From JASHVB01 sp036489395 (GTDB taxonomy: Bacteria; Pseudomonadota; Alphaproteobacteria; Acetobacterales; Acetobacteraceae), in assembly GCA_036489395.1 (NCBI GenBank), contig DASXFW010000010.1:32233-96232 (forward strand): a stretch of DNA of 64,000 bases, in the 5' to 3' direction. A program made the position numbers and the translations under genes. The notes beneath the pieces were generated by a model. It made no database searches and was not told where the DNA came from. It saw only the letters and a program-made list of their open reading frames with translations. Shown here piece after piece: positions 19,136 to 28,387 of the stretch; position 1 is the stretch's first letter; the number at the start of each line of letters is the position of its first letter.

Positions 19136-20725
19136 ATGTCAGCAACACTTCGCAACAGCCCCATCGCGATCCCCAGGGCGTGGCCCTTCGAGGAAGCCGC
19201 CAAGGTCGCCGCTCGCCTCGAAGCCTCTGGAAAAGGCGAGGCCCTGTTCGAGACCGGCTACGGCCCCTCCGGCCTGCCGCATATCGGTACGTTCGGCGAG
19301 GTCGCCCGCACCACCTGGGTGCGCAACGCGTTCACCGCCCTGACCGGCCTGCCCTCCCGCCTCATCGCGTTCAGCGACGACATGGACGGCCTGCGCAAGG
19401 TCCCCGACAACGTGCCCAACCAGGAGATGCTGAAGACATACCTCGGCAAGCCGCTGACCCGCATCCCCGACCCGTTCGGCACCCACGACTCGTTCGGCGC
19501 ACACAACAACGCCCGCCTGCGCATGTTCCTGGACAGCTTCGGCTTCGAGTACGAATTCGCCTCCTCCACCGACTACTACGCCTCGGGCCGCTTCGACGCC
19601 GCCCTGCTGCGCATCCTGGAATGCTACGATCAGGTGATGCAGGTGATCCTGCCGACGCTCGGCCCCGATCGCCGCGCCACCTACTCGCCGTTCCTGCCGA
19701 TCCACCCGCGCACCGGCATCGTCATGCAGGTGCCGATGGAGGCGCACGACGCAGCCGCCGGCACCGTCGCCTGGCGCGACCCCGACAGCGGCGAACGCTT
19801 CGAAACGTCGGTGAAAGGCGGCGCCTGCAAGCTGCAATGGAAGGCCGACTGGGCGATGCGCTGGTACGCGCTCGGCGTCGATTACGAAATGTCCGGCAAG
19901 GACCTGATCGACTCCGTAAAACTGTCCAGCCGCATCTGCCGCATCCTCGGCGCCCCGCCGCCCGAGGGCTTCACCTACGAGCTGTTCCTTGACGAGCATG
20001 CGCAGAAGATCAGCAAGTCGAAGGGCAACGGGCTGTCGGTGGACGACTGGCTGCGCTACGCCCCGCCGGAATCGCTGGCGCAGTTCATGTACAACGCGCC
20101 GCACCGCGCCAAGCGGCTGTATTTCGACGTGATCCCCCGCGCGGTCGATGAATACATCGCCAACGCCGACCGCATGCGCACCCAGAACGCGGCAGAACAG
20201 CAGACCAACCCCGCGTGGCATATCCACGGCGGACGGCTGCCGAACCACGCCGGCAGCCCGATCTCCTTCGCAATGCTGCTGAACCTGGCCAGCGTGGTGA
20301 ACGCCGACACGCCCGACATCCTGTGGGGCTTCATCCGCCGCTACTACCCCGACGCCAGCATCGAGACCCAGCCCTTGCTCGCTCGCCTGGTCGATCACGC
20401 CATCGCCTACTACCGCGACTTCGTGCACACCAGGAAGCGCTTCCGCCAACCCGACGCCACAGAACACGCCGCGCTGGAAGACCTCGCAGCCACGCTGGAA
20501 GCGCTGCCGCCAGACGCCGATGCCGAAACCATCCAGAACGCGGTGTACGAAGTCGGCAAGCGCCACCCGTTCGCCGAGCTGCGCGACTGGTTCTTCTGCC
20601 TGTATCAGGTGTTGCTCGGCCAGCAGGAAGGCCCGCGCTTCGGCGGCTTCGTCGCGCTCTACGGCATCCCGGAAACCGTCGCGCTGATCCGCCACGCGCT
20701 CAGCCGCCCCGCGGAGGCCGCCTGA
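19136..20725 (+). CDS. lysK: Class I lysyl-tRNA synthetase
   Basis: 529 residues. It charges tRNA-Lys with lysine. The class I HIGH motif is HIGT at about residue 49 (YGPSGLPHIGTFGE) and the KMSKS loop is KISKSKGNG at about 290. The alpha-helix-cage C-terminal domain follows. Class I LysRS replaces the usual class II enzyme in archaea and most alphaproteobacteria. The next gene, an MprF-like lysyl-phosphatidylglycerol synthase homolog, appears to start at the stop of this one, so its product may have supplied Lys-tRNA to that enzyme. Confidence 0.95.
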   Translation: MSATLRNSPIAIPRAWPFEEAAKVAARLEASGKGEALFETGYGPSGLPHIGTFGEVARTTWVRNAFTALTGLPSRLIAFSDDMDGLRKVPDNVPNQEMLKTYLGKPLTRIPDPFGTHDSFGAHNNARLRMFLDSFGFEYEFASSTDYYASGRFDAALLRILECYDQVMQVILPTLGPDRRATYSPFLPIHPRTGIVMQVPMEAHDAAAGTVAWRDPDSGERFETSVKGGACKLQWKADWAMRWYALGVDYEMSGKDLIDSVKLSSRICRILGAPPPEGFTYELFLDEHAQKISKSKGNGLSVDDWLRYAPPESLAQFMYNAPHRAKRLYFDVIPRAVDEYIANADRMRTQNAAEQQTNPAWHIHGGRLPNHAGSPISFAMLLNLASVVNADTPDILWGFIRRYYPDASIETQPLLARLVDHAIAYYRDFVHTRKRFRQPDATEHAALEDLAATLEALPPDADAETIQNAVYEVGKRHPFAELRDWFFCLYQVLLGQQEGPRFGGFVALYGIPETVALIRHALSRPAEAA

Positions 20726-22779
20726 GCCCCCTGCCGCAATCGACCGCCGGCGACGCGCTGAAGGCTCGCCTGCGGCAGCTCCCCGCCGTGTTCGGCGTGT
20801 TGCTGCTGATCGGCGCGATCTACATCGTGCAGCGCGAGTTCCGCCACCTGCGCCTGCGCGACATCGGCCACGCACTGGGCGCGATCCCGCCGCGCGCGCT
20901 GGCGCTGTCCTTCGGCTGCACCGTTCTCTCCTACTTCGTGCTGACCTTCTACGACCGGCTCGGCACGATCTACGCCGGCCATAAGGTGCGCTACGGCCGC
21001 GTCGCATTCGCCTCGTTCTGCGCCTATGCCCTGTCGCACAACCTCGGCTTCGCCACGGTATCCGGCGCGGCGGTGCGCTATCGGCTATACTCCCATTGGG
21101 GCATGACGCCGGCGCAGATCGCCAAGACCGTGGCGTTCTGCAGCCTCACCTTCGGCCTCGGCGCCATGGTGCTCGGCGGCGCGATCCTGTTCATCGAACC
21201 GCGCGCCGTTCCGTTCTTGGGCCAGCATCTGCCGCCCGCCGCGATGTACGCCGCCGGCGCTCTGCTGTGGGTCATCGTCGCCGGCTACGTCACGCTGTCC
21301 CGCATCGTTGGTCGCTTCCGCGTCTTCCAGCTCGAGATCGACCTGCCCGGCTTTCGCATGGCGCTGCTGCAGGTGCTGCTGGCAACCGGCGATGTGGCGG
21401 TCACCGCAACCGTGTTCTGGCAGTTGCTGCCCGCCACGCCGCATCTGACCTGGCTGATATTCCTCGGCGTCTATGTCGGAGCCTACACTGCCGGCCTTGC
21501 CACCAACCTGCCCGGCGGCATCGGCGTGTTCGACACTGCCATCCTGCTCGGCCTCGAACCCTACATCGATGCCCCGCGCATCGTCGGTGCCATCGTCGTG
21601 TTCCGCCTCTACTACTACGTCATCCCGTTGTTCCTCGCCGGCACCCTGTTCGCCGGCAACGAGCTCGCGCTGCGCGGCGAAACCTTCTGGCGCCGCGTCG
21701 CTCATCGTCCGCCCGTGCAGGCAATGGGCCGCTGGAGCGAACCGGACTTCGCGGTTGCCAGCGCCACCGGCTCGGTCGCGCTGTGCGGCGTGCTGCTGCT
21801 TTGCCTCGGCGTGCTGGCCCCGCACGCGGACTATTCCTGGCTCGATCCTGATGTCGCTGACCTGGCAAACCAAGCCGGCCAGTTCGTGCCTTCGCTGATC
21901 GGCGCTGGCCTGGTGATGCTGGCGATCGGACTGTCGCAGCGCGTCAACCTGGCCTGGGGGCTGACCCTGGCTCTGCTGGTGATCGGCGCCGCCTTCACCG
22001 CAACACAGGACGACCGTTTGTGGGTAGCGGCCGCGCTGCTGCTCTGCATGCTGGTGGTGGTGCCGTTCCGCGGCTGCTTTTATCGCCACGCCCGGTTGCT
22101 CACCGGTCCGCTGCAATCGTCCGAGGCGCTGTCGCTGTTCGTCCTGGCGATCTGCCTGCTGGCGCTTGCCGTGACGCGCCCCTACGTCAACGGCCTGGCG
22201 AACAACGCATGGTGGGCCGTGGTGCTGTCGCGGCAGGTGCCGAACTCGCTGCGCCTTGCCGTGGCGCTGGCGATGATCTTCGGCCTGGTCGCGATCTGGC
22301 GCCTGCTGCGCCCGGGACGCGTGCAGTGGCTGCCGTGGGACGCCGCGGCGCGCGGGCGGCTGGTCGCACTGGGCGTGGTCCCGCCACGCCAGGCGGATGG
22401 TCTCGTGCTGGGCGAGTCCGAACGCGCCGGCATCCCGTTCCGCCGCTGCGGCCGCGTGCTGCTGGGCCTTGGCGATCCCGGCGGCGCGGAAACCGACCGT
22501 GTTTCGGCGATCTGGCGCCTGCGCGACCTGGCGCAGCAGGAGGGCCTGGATCCCGCCTTCTGGCGCGCCGGCCCGGGGCTGCTGAAGGTGTACGGCGATC
22601 TCGGCCTGACCGCCTTGCCGCTGGGACCGGACGGCCTGCCGCTGCCGGAGTCGCCGGACGAAACGCCCCCTGCCCCGCACTATCTGGTCTGCGTGGCGGA
22701 ACGCGATCTCGGCACGCTGCTGCCGCTGTTGCCGGAGCTGGCGTCCAGGCAGGACGTGGCGATTGACACGGTGGTGTAG
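20722..22779 (+). CDS. MprF-like membrane protein with shortened synthase domain
   Basis: About 685 residues. The frame has no ATG near the lysK stop. A CTG at 20722 overlaps that stop (CTGA) and follows GGAGG at 20713, so I take it provisionally. About 12 or more membrane helices form an MprF-type flippase domain (LGVYVGAYTAGLATNLPGG, GVFDTAILLGLEPY are typical). From about residue 540 a DUF2156/GNAT-like domain starts (DGLVLGESERAGIPFRRC, LGLGDPGGAE). It ends about 145 residues later in an unrelated LLPLLPELASRQDVA tail, roughly half the normal length, so the aminoacyl transferase may be dead. Confidence 0.75.
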   Translation: MSPLPQSTAGDALKARLRQLPAVFGVLLLIGAIYIVQREFRHLRLRDIGHALGAIPPRALALSFGCTVLSYFVLTFYDRLGTIYAGHKVRYGRVAFASFCAYALSHNLGFATVSGAAVRYRLYSHWGMTPAQIAKTVAFCSLTFGLGAMVLGGAILFIEPRAVPFLGQHLPPAAMYAAGALLWVIVAGYVTLSRIVGRFRVFQLEIDLPGFRMALLQVLLATGDVAVTATVFWQLLPATPHLTWLIFLGVYVGAYTAGLATNLPGGIGVFDTAILLGLEPYIDAPRIVGAIVVFRLYYYVIPLFLAGTLFAGNELALRGETFWRRVAHRPPVQAMGRWSEPDFAVASATGSVALCGVLLLCLGVLAPHADYSWLDPDVADLANQAGQFVPSLIGAGLVMLAIGLSQRVNLAWGLTLALLVIGAAFTATQDDRLWVAAALLLCMLVVVPFRGCFYRHARLLTGPLQSSEALSLFVLAICLLALAVTRPYVNGLANNAWWAVVLSRQVPNSLRLAVALAMIFGLVAIWRLLRPGRVQWLPWDAAARGRLVALGVVPPRQADGLVLGESERAGIPFRRCGRVLLGLGDPGGAETDRVSAIWRLRDLAQQEGLDPAFWRAGPGLLKVYGDLGLTALPLGPDGLPLPESPDETPPAPHYLVCVAERDLGTLLPLLPELASRQDVAIDTVV

Positions 22780-22787
22780 GGCCTTCT

Positions 22788-23058
22788 GTGATTGCGAGGC
22801 TGGCAGGCCGAAGCGATCCGACTGCGAGGCCGGTGCGGCTGGTAAGTGGCGATTCAACGCAGAGTAAGCGGAGAACCGCAGAGATCGCAGAGAAAGTAAC
22901 GTTGATCCCTGCAAAGCCCCAGGTCGGGGGCATCGCAGGGATCATAAACTTCTTCTCTGCAATCTCTGCGGTTCTCCGCTGACTCTGTGTTGAATCGCCA
23001 GCAACGAGCTGCACGGGCCTCGCAGGCAGATCGCTTCAACCTGCCAGCCTGCAATGAC
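22788..23058. repeat. Nested inverted repeats
   Basis: The outer inverted repeat runs from about 22788 (TGATTGCGAGGCTGGCAGGC) to 23058 (its counterpart ends GCCTGCAATGAC). Inside it, 22848-22999 is a second inverted repeat with arms of about 45 bp (left arm starts GGCGATTCAACGCAGAGTA), and inside that TGATCCCTGC/GCAGGGATCA pair. This reads as one palindromic element inserted into another. No gene is seen in 22780-23085. Confidence 0.8.
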
Positions 23059-23085
23059 GGCAACGCCGCGCCATCCGCTTCGTCG

Positions 23086-25443
23086 CTACGACGCGCCTCG
23101 CAACGACAGAAGCTCCCGCACCCGAGCCGCGGTCAGCGGCTGCCGGTCCACCACCACGCCAAACGGCGCCAACGCATCAGCCACCGCGCTCGGCAGCGCA
23201 CCAACCGCGCCCATCACGCCACCCTCCGACATCCCCTTCGTGCCGCTGAATGTACGCCGGCTGGGGGTGTGCATGTGGATCAGCGTGATCGGCGGGATCA
23301 ACTCCGCTACCGGCATCGCGTAATCGGCAAAGCTTCCCGTCACGTTCTGCCCGTTGTCGTCATACACGACGTGTTCCTGCAGCACGCCGGCGATGCCCAG
23401 CGCCACCGCGCCGTGCTGCTGTCCTGCGACGATGGCGGGGTTCAGCACGCGGCCGCAATCCTCCGCCACGATCCAGCGTTCCAGCGTTACCGCGCCGGTC
23501 TCTACATCGACCACTGCCTCGCAGACATGCGTGGCGTTAGAGAATGTCAGCGGCGGCGGATCGTAGGCGCGATGCGCCTCCAGGCCTGGCTCCATGCCTT
23601 CGGGCAGGCGCAGCGGATCCATGTAGGCAATACGTGCGATGTCGAGCAACCCCAGGCCGGAATCCTGCCATTCCCCCTCGATCTCCCGCTGCACGCGCCC
23701 TTCCCACAGCCGCAAATCATCGCCCGAGTTCATTCCCAGCAACGACGCGGCGATCGCGCACATCTTGCGTTGCAGCGTCTGCCCGGCGAGCAGCAGCACG
23801 GAGCTACCGGCGGTGCCGCCCCGCGCGCCGCGGCTGCCCATGCCGTACGGCGCGATGTCGGTGTTACCCAGATGCACGCGCACGCTGTCGATCGGCACGC
23901 CGAGGCCCTCGGCGGCGGCTTGCGCCAGCGCGGTTTCATAACCCTGGCCGGAACCCATGAGCCCGACCGACACATCCACGGCGCCGGTTGGCGCCACCTT
24001 TACCCAACCGGCTTCGTGCCCCGATCCGGGAATGCCCGCGGCACGATAGAACGCCGAACCATAGGTGTTCGCCTCGACGAAGCAGCACACGCCCATGCCG
24101 CGATACACGCCACGCGCCCGGTCGGCCGCCTGGCGCGCGCGGAAGCCGGGCACGTCGAATGCCTCGATCGCGGCTTCCAGCGTCTCGCGCGGCGTCACGT
24201 CTTCCAGCACCGGTCCGGCGGCCATCGTCCACGGGAGCTCCGCCGCGGTCAGCATGTTGCGGCGGCGCACCTCGATCGGATCAAGGCTCAGGTCGCGCGC
24301 CACGGCTTCCAGCGTGCCGTCCATAACCCAACTCGCGATCGACATCGGCGCGCGCATCGGTGCCGAACCGCATTTGTTGGTAAGTACAACCTTCATGTCG
24401 TAGGCGTAATCAGCGATGCGATACGGACCGGTCAGGCTCAGCACCGTCATGCGCAGCAGGTAATTCGCCGGATAGAAACAGTAGGCACCGAAATCCTCGG
24501 CAATGTTGACCGACAGTGCGGTGATCCGTCCGTCGGCATCGCACGCCGCACGCACCTGCGCCGTTTGCTCCCGCGCATGAGCCGAGGCCAGCAGGTTCTC
24601 GCCACGCTCCTCGCGCCAGCGGACCGGACGGTTCAGCGCGCGCGACAACGCGGCGATCGTCAGTTCCTCGCGGTACAGCGCGATCTTCTGCCCGAAGCCG
24701 CCGCCGATGTCGGGACAGATCACCGTCACCTGCGATTCCGTCAGCCGCAGCCGCGCTGCGAGGTTGGTGCGGTACGGATGCGGCACCTGCGTGCCGACAT
24801 GCATCGTCAGGTGCTGGCGCCCTTCGTCCCAGATGGCGCAGCAGCCGCGCGGCTCCATCGGCACGTGCGTCTGACGGTGCTGCACGAAGCGCGTCTCGAC
24901 GATGCGGTGCGCGTCCGCAAAGCGCCGGTCCGGATCGCCGCTGACGAAGCTCTGATGCGACACCAGGTTGTCAGGCAGATCGTCATCCACACGCGGCGCG
25001 CCGGGCCCCAGCGCCGCGTCCATGTCCGTCACGGCCGTGAGGATTTCGTAATCGATCCGCACAAGCTCCGCTGCGTCCTCGGCCGCCACACGATCGATCG
25101 CGACGACGCACGCCACCGGATCGCCGTGGAAACGCACCTTCGTCGTGGGCAGCGTCTCGACCGTGACCGGATGCAGTCCCTCGATCGGTGGCGCGAGACG
25201 CAGCGGCTGCGTCCACTGCGCCAGTTCCGCCCCGGTCACGACCGCAATGACGCCCGGCATCGCCCGCGCCGCTGCGGCATCGATGCCGGCAATCCGTGCA
25301 TGCGCGTGCGGCGAGCGCACGAACCGCGCATGCAGCGCGCCGGCGAACGCGATGTCGTCGAGGAAGCGCGCATTGCCGGTGAGGAACCGGCGATCCTCCC
25401 GCCGGGGGATGTCGCGGCCGATCGGTCCTTGCTCGGTGGTCAT
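23086..25443 (-). CDS. Molybdenum hydroxylase large subunit (xanthine dehydrogenase/CoxL family)
   Basis: 785 residues. The N-terminal a/b hammerhead domain covers about 20-125 (REDRRFLTGNARFLDD). The molybdopterin-cytosine-dinucleotide domain has PDIGGGFGQK and ends with GTKGMSEGGVMGA, whose Glu (about 738) is the catalytic base. The CO-dehydrogenase active loop (AYRCSFR) and the usual YRGAGRPE are both absent, with MRAPMSIASWVMD in their place, so it is not a CO dehydrogenase and the substrate is unknown. The FeS and FAD subunits are not next to it. The ATG overlaps the stop of the DUF4406 gene. Confidence 0.82.
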   Translation of the reverse strand: MTTEQGPIGRDIPRREDRRFLTGNARFLDDIAFAGALHARFVRSPHAHARIAGIDAAAARAMPGVIAVVTGAELAQWTQPLRLAPPIEGLHPVTVETLPTTKVRFHGDPVACVVAIDRVAAEDAAELVRIDYEILTAVTDMDAALGPGAPRVDDDLPDNLVSHQSFVSGDPDRRFADAHRIVETRFVQHRQTHVPMEPRGCCAIWDEGRQHLTMHVGTQVPHPYRTNLAARLRLTESQVTVICPDIGGGFGQKIALYREELTIAALSRALNRPVRWREERGENLLASAHAREQTAQVRAACDADGRITALSVNIAEDFGAYCFYPANYLLRMTVLSLTGPYRIADYAYDMKVVLTNKCGSAPMRAPMSIASWVMDGTLEAVARDLSLDPIEVRRRNMLTAAELPWTMAAGPVLEDVTPRETLEAAIEAFDVPGFRARQAADRARGVYRGMGVCCFVEANTYGSAFYRAAGIPGSGHEAGWVKVAPTGAVDVSVGLMGSGQGYETALAQAAAEGLGVPIDSVRVHLGNTDIAPYGMGSRGARGGTAGSSVLLLAGQTLQRKMCAIAASLLGMNSGDDLRLWEGRVQREIEGEWQDSGLGLLDIARIAYMDPLRLPEGMEPGLEAHRAYDPPPLTFSNATHVCEAVVDVETGAVTLERWIVAEDCGRVLNPAIVAGQQHGAVALGIAGVLQEHVVYDDNGQNVTGSFADYAMPVAELIPPITLIHMHTPSRRTFSGTKGMSEGGVMGAVGALPSAVADALAPFGVVVDRQPLTAARVRELLSLRGAS

Positions 25444-25820
25444 CGGTGCGTGCAGCCGTTACTCACGAGTGTTCCGCCCTCCACTCCGGGAACCGCCGAG
25501 AGCCTTGCATAAACCGCACGGCCGGTGGCGCGGAACCGCGCCATCTCCTGGTCAGCGCCCTTTGACGGACCGCCAACGCGAAGACAGGCGTCGCAGCGCT
25601 CCGCCAGGGCCAGGGATATCGGCATCATGATCTCCTCATAGGCCGCATCGCCGCTTCCGGCTGCCGCAATGATTGGCAGAGCCAGGTTCACGCCGATGAC
25701 CGGAATGTGCCCGGCCCTGAACAATGCCAGCGCGGCGTCATTCAGCGCGGACAGATTCGCGGCCCGCTGCGCCGCGTCGGCCCCGCCGGCCGTGTATGGG
25801 CCTGCCACCATGATCCACAT
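25440..25820 (-). CDS. DUF4406-type nucleotide hydrolase-like protein
   Basis: 126 residues from the ATG ending at 25820. WIMVAGPYTAGGADAAQRAANLSALNDAALALFRAGHIPVIG fits the DUF4406/nucleoside-2-deoxyribosyltransferase-like fold, where the GPYT loop binds nucleotides. LALAERCDACLRVGGPSKGADQEMARF is the conserved second half. Its stop overlaps the start of the molybdenum hydroxylase gene by 4 bp, so the two are co-translated. The biochemical role is unknown. Confidence 0.72.
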   Translation of the reverse strand: MWIMVAGPYTAGGADAAQRAANLSALNDAALALFRAGHIPVIGVNLALPIIAAAGSGDAAYEEIMMPISLALAERCDACLRVGGPSKGADQEMARFRATGRAVYARLSAVPGVEGGTLVSNGCTHR

Positions 25821-25934
25821 TGCGCGTCCCTGGTACGGTCTGCGACCGCAGCATGACGCACCGCCGGGTGCCGCGCCACGTTGCCAGTCCCGCCGCTTTG
25901 CTGTCATGTACGGGCAACCGACACGAGGCCCACC

Positions 25935-26789
25935 ATGCCCTTCCTGACCGAACCTGAACCGGAACGCGGCGCAGTATTGCCTGTCATTCCCGGCATTTCC
26001 CGCATCGTCGCGCCCAATCCCGGGCCAATGACCTATTACGGTACCAACACATATCTGATCGAGACCAGCGAAGGCCTTGTCGTGCTCGATCCCGGCCCGG
26101 AAGGCCATCCAGAACATGTCCAGGCGATCATGCGCGCCACCGGCGGCAACATCGCGCTGATCCTGGTCAGCCACACCCATCACGACCACATCGGCGCGGT
26201 GCCTGAATTGCAGGACGCATGCGGCGCACCGGTCGTCGCCTTCCGCGTCAGCGGCGCCGACGATTTCGAGGCGGACATCAAACTCGCAGACGGCGACAGC
26301 GTCGCCGGCATGTTGGCGCTGCACACACCCGGCCACGCATTGGACCACCTGTGCTACGCGCTGCCGGCGAAGGACGGCACCGCGGTGTTGTTCTCCGCCG
26401 ACCACGTCATGTCGTGGTCCACCAGCGTGGTCAGCCCGCCCGGCGGCGACATGGGCGACTATTTCAACAGCCTGCGTCTGTTGCTCGATCGCACCGACGA
26501 CGTGTTCCTGCCCGGCCACGGCCCCACCTTGCCGCATCCGCGCGACCTGGTGCGCGAGATGCTGCATCACCGCCAGGTGCGGGAAAACACGATCGCCGCG
26601 AAGCTGACTCGCGACGGCGCGGCGGACACGTTCAAGCTGATGGACACGATCTATTCGCAGGTGCATCCGCGCCTGCGCCGCGCGGCGGAACGCAACGTGC
26701 TGGCGCACCTGCTGAAGCTGGAAGCCGACGGCAAGGTCGTCCGCGACGGCGATCTGTGGCGCGGCGTCGCGGCAGAAGCGGATACATGA
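25935..26789 (+). CDS. MBL-fold metallo-hydrolase (LACTB2-like)
   Basis: 284 residues from the ATG at 25935. The metal-binding motif is SHTHHDHIGA (HxHxDH), followed by TPGHALDHLCY, SADHVMSW and LPGHGPT, which supply the remaining ligands. The C-terminal winged-helix part (DTIYSQVHPRLRRAAERNVLAHLLKLEADGKV) is typical of the LACTB2/glyoxalase II-like subgroup. It overlaps the next small membrane-protein gene by ATGA. Confidence 0.85.
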   Translation: MPFLTEPEPERGAVLPVIPGISRIVAPNPGPMTYYGTNTYLIETSEGLVVLDPGPEGHPEHVQAIMRATGGNIALILVSHTHHDHIGAVPELQDACGAPVVAFRVSGADDFEADIKLADGDSVAGMLALHTPGHALDHLCYALPAKDGTAVLFSADHVMSWSTSVVSPPGGDMGDYFNSLRLLLDRTDDVFLPGHGPTLPHPRDLVREMLHHRQVRENTIAAKLTRDGAADTFKLMDTIYSQVHPRLRRAAERNVLAHLLKLEADGKVVRDGDLWRGVAAEADT

Positions 26790-27043
26790 CCAGGCTTTGG
26801 TTCCGGACGAAGCGCTATGGGTGGGGCTGGACACCGGCCAGTGTGGAAGGCTGGCTGGTGATGGCGGGTTTTCTCGCCGCGGTCGTGCTCGACGCCGCGG
26901 TGCTGATCTATCGCACACGGCACGGCGTGCCGATGTTTCCGGCGATGGTTACGTTCTATTTGTGTCTCGCGATTCTCATTGTGGCGCTGGTGCTGGTCTG
27001 CTGGAAGACCGGCGAACCGCCGCGCTGGCGGTGGGGCCATTAA
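26786..27043 (+). CDS. Small two-helix membrane protein
   Basis: 85 residues, starting in an ATGA overlap with the MBL-fold gene. Two hydrophobic helices (GWLVMAGFLAAVVLDAAVLIY and MVTFYLCLAILIVALVLVCW) are joined by a short basic loop. No family is recognised. The overlap suggests a shared role with the hydrolase. The P450 gene starts 1 bp after its stop. Confidence 0.72.
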   Translation: MTRLWFRTKRYGWGWTPASVEGWLVMAGFLAAVVLDAAVLIYRTRHGVPMFPAMVTFYLCLAILIVALVLVCWKTGEPPRWRWGH

Positions 27044-27044
27044 C

Positions 27045-28229
27045 ATGACGATCCCCAGCCTCGACGTCGATCCGTTCTGTCGGGAGTTCTTCGACGATCC
27101 GTTCCCGGTACACGCCGCCCTGCGCGATGCCGGACCCGTGGCATACCTGCCGCGCTACGACGTGTTCGCTGTTGCGCGTTACGAACATGTGCAGGCGATG
27201 CTGCTGGACTGGCAGAGCTTCTCGTCGGCCCGCGGCGTGGGGATCAGCGACTTCGCGAAGGAAAAGCCGTGGCGCCTGCCCAGCCTGTTGCTGGAGAAGG
27301 ACCCGCCGCTGCACGACCGCACGCGCAAGGTGATGGACCGCGTGATGTCGCCGGCCGCGGTGCGTGCGCTGCGCGCGGAATTCGCCCGCGCGGCCGATGC
27401 GCTGATCGACGAGCTGCTGCAACGCGAAAGCTTCGACGCGGTGCGCGACCTGGCCGAAGCGTATCCTTTGACCGTGTTCCCCGATGCGGTCGGCATGCCG
27501 CCGGAGAACCGGCGTTACCTGCTGCCGTACGGCAACATGGTGTTCAACAGCTTCGGCCCACGCAACGAATTCTTCGAGACGGCGGTGCAGGATGCCGCGC
27601 CGGTGCTGCAATGGGTGCAGGCGCAGTCACGGCGCGAGGCGTTGTCGCCCACCGGGTTCGGCGCGGTGATCCACGCCGCGGCCGCCAGCGGCGAGGTGAC
27701 GTCGGACGAAGCTGAAGTGCTGGTGCGCTCGCTGCTGACGGCGGGCGTGGACACCACGGTGAACGGCATCGGCGCCGCGGTGTATTGCCTGGCGCGATTT
27801 CCCGACCAATTTGTGAAACTGCGCGCCGATCCGTCGCTGGCGCGCGCGGCATTCGAGGAGGCTGTGCGCCTCGAAAGCCCGGTGCAGACCTTCTTCCGTA
27901 CCACGACGCGCGATGTGGAGATCGGCGGCGAACATCTCGGTGAGGGGCAGAAGGTGCTGATGTTCCTCGGTGCGGCGAACCGCGATCCGCGGCGGTGGGA
28001 GCAGCCGGATGAATACGACATCGTCAGGCGGAATGCGGGACATGTCGGGTTCGGCTTCGGCATCCATGCCTGCGTCGGCGCGGTGCTGGCGCGGCTTGAG
28101 GGCGAGGTCGTGCTGGGCGCGCTGGCACGGAAGTGCGCGGCGATCGAGATCAGCGGCGAGCCGAAGCGCCGCTACAACAACACGCTGCGCGGCATGGCGA
28201 GTTTGCCGATGACGCTGCGGGCGGCGTAG
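27045..28229 (+). CDS. Cytochrome P450
   Basis: 394 residues from the ATG at 27045. All P450 signatures are present: the oxygen-binding I-helix TAGVDTTV, the ExxR motif EAVRLESP, and the heme loop FGFGIHACVGAVLARLE with the Cys ligand. No membrane anchor, so it is a soluble bacterial type needing a ferredoxin partner, which is not seen nearby. It ends just before a 102-bp palindrome. The substrate cannot be told. Confidence 0.93.
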   Translation: MTIPSLDVDPFCREFFDDPFPVHAALRDAGPVAYLPRYDVFAVARYEHVQAMLLDWQSFSSARGVGISDFAKEKPWRLPSLLLEKDPPLHDRTRKVMDRVMSPAAVRALRAEFARAADALIDELLQRESFDAVRDLAEAYPLTVFPDAVGMPPENRRYLLPYGNMVFNSFGPRNEFFETAVQDAAPVLQWVQAQSRREALSPTGFGAVIHAAAASGEVTSDEAEVLVRSLLTAGVDTTVNGIGAAVYCLARFPDQFVKLRADPSLARAAFEEAVRLESPVQTFFRTTTRDVEIGGEHLGEGQKVLMFLGAANRDPRRWEQPDEYDIVRRNAGHVGFGFGIHACVGAVLARLEGEVVLGALARKCAAIEISGEPKRRYNNTLRGMASLPMTLRAA

Positions 28230-28246
28230 ATGCGGTCGCGCGCCCC

Positions 28247-28348
28247 GTCATTGCGAGAAGCGGAGCGGCGAAGCAATCCCGTGCGTGACGAGCGTTCCTC
28301 GGCTTCTCACGCACGGGATTGCTTCGTCGCTGCGCTCCTCGCAATGAC
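28247..28348. repeat. 102-bp palindrome bounded by GTCATTGCGAG
   Basis: Arms of about 42 bases run from GTCATTGCGAGAAGCGGAGC to the complementary end CTCCTCGCAATGAC, with GCAATCCCGTGCGTGA against TCACGCACGGGATTGC inside. It sits 17 bp after the P450 stop and could serve as its terminator. Confidence 0.9.
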
Positions 28349-28387
28349 AGGGAGGCCACACGCGGGCAAGAACAGGGAAACACATCC

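Noticed and set aside
23086..25443. Carbon monoxide dehydrogenase large subunit (coxL)
   Set aside because: The AYRCSFR active loop of form I CODH is missing and no coxM/coxS lie beside it.
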